Origin: an uncultured Eubacteriales bacterium
GTDB lineage: Bacteria; Bacillota; Clostridia; Tissierellales; Peptoniphilaceae
Reading direction: 5' to 3'
Assembly (NCBI GenBank): GCA_902488815.1
Contig: CABTXP010000060.1
Coordinates: 1 to 6,112, forward strand
Length of the DNA stretch: 6,112 nt
The notes beneath the pieces were generated by a model that was not told the origin of the DNA, did not search any database, and saw nothing but the letters and a program-made list of their open reading frames with translations. The position numbers and the translations under genes are program-made. Positions within the stretch are counted from its first letter, which is position 1. Every line of letters starts with the position of its first letter. Below, in pieces: positions 5,840 through 6,112 of the stretch.

Positions 5840-6112
5840 ATGAAAAAATTATTAAATAGAAATGAAGTACCTGTAGAACAAACATGGGACTTAACAAGAA
5901 TTTTTAAAACTGAAAAAGAATATGAAGAAGCTTTAAATCAATTAAAAGCTTTAGCAGATGAGATTGGCACATATAAAGGTCGCATTAACAGCGCCGATAA
6001 AATTATAGAATTATTAGGAAAAGTTGAAGATTATTTAATTACCGATGATTTATGCGCCCATTACGCATCTTTAGACAACTCTACAGACTATACAGATGAA
6101 TTTAAGAAAAAC
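5840..6112 (+). CDS. pepF: Oligoendopeptidase F, M3B family (N-terminal 91 residues, 3' end outside window)
   Basis: The ATG at 5840 follows the trpS stop by two bases, with GAGGTG (5831-5836) as the binding site overlapping the trpS stop. The frame stays open to the window edge. The translated start carries the M3B N-terminal signature: N-x-EVPVEQTWDLTRIF at about 8-22, followed by a charged helical region (KEYEEALNQLKAL) and a later YASLDNSTD segment (about 76-84). Complete enzymes of this family are about 600 residues, cytoplasmic zinc metallopeptidases that cut short peptides. The HExxH catalytic site would lie in the missing C-terminal part, so activity cannot be judged here. It is the third gene of the amidohydrolase-trpS operon. 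The call rests only on the N-terminal pattern but is a good match. Confidence 0.85.
   Translation, partial: MKKLLNRNEVPVEQTWDLTRIFKTEKEYEEALNQLKALADEIGTYKGRINSADKIIELLGKVEDYLITDDLCAHYASLDNSTDYTDEFKKN

Noticed and set aside
1..6112. Search for mobile elements, CRISPR arrays, tRNA or rRNA genes, toxin-antitoxin pairs, or a new system
   Set aside because: No direct repeats with regular spacing, transposase motifs, tRNA-like cloverleaf or orphan gene clusters were seen. Apart from short intergenic gaps (the longest about 140 bases), everything is explained by recognised core genes.

Overview
The window is AT-rich, densely packed bacterial DNA. Strong AGGAG-type ribosome binding sites, a zinc-free S4 ribosomal protein and LivH/M/G/F, TrpS and PepF homologues of Firmicute type suggest a low-GC anaerobic Firmicute. 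A clostridial or Tissierellia/Peptoniphilaceae-like organism is my best guess; this is inferred from general protein character, not from a search.

Region 1 (1-2789, plus strand) is the distal part of a branched-chain amino acid (LIV/HAAT-family) ABC importer operon. It holds the 3' end of livH (permease), complete livM (permease), livG (ATPase) and livF (ATPase), with short or overlapping junctions, and ends in an intrinsic terminator that begins at the livF stop codon. The periplasmic-type binding protein gene (livK/livJ) and the start of livH are not in view and presumably lie upstream.

Region 2 (2810-3519, minus strand) is a single-gene unit. rpsD, encoding a zinc-free 30S protein S4, has its own near-consensus sigma-A promoter and its own terminator. 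That terminator lies about 20 bases from the livF terminator, so the two units converge.

Region 3 (3526-6112, plus strand) starts at a promoter back-to-back with that of rpsD. It carries a tightly spaced operon: an amidohydrolase of the MTA/SAH deaminase (MtaD/TRZ-ATZ) family, trpS (tryptophanyl-tRNA synthetase), and the first 91 codons of pepF (oligoendopeptidase F), which runs off the window. The predicted leader is under 20 bases, so this promoter unit has no room for a T-box.

Taken together the genes cover amino acid uptake, translation, nucleoside/SAM by-product salvage and peptide breakdown, which fits a peptide- and amino-acid-using anaerobe. I see no mobile element, CRISPR array, tRNA/rRNA gene, or convincing new system. 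The window looks like ordinary core genome, with a few modest points of interest listed as findings.
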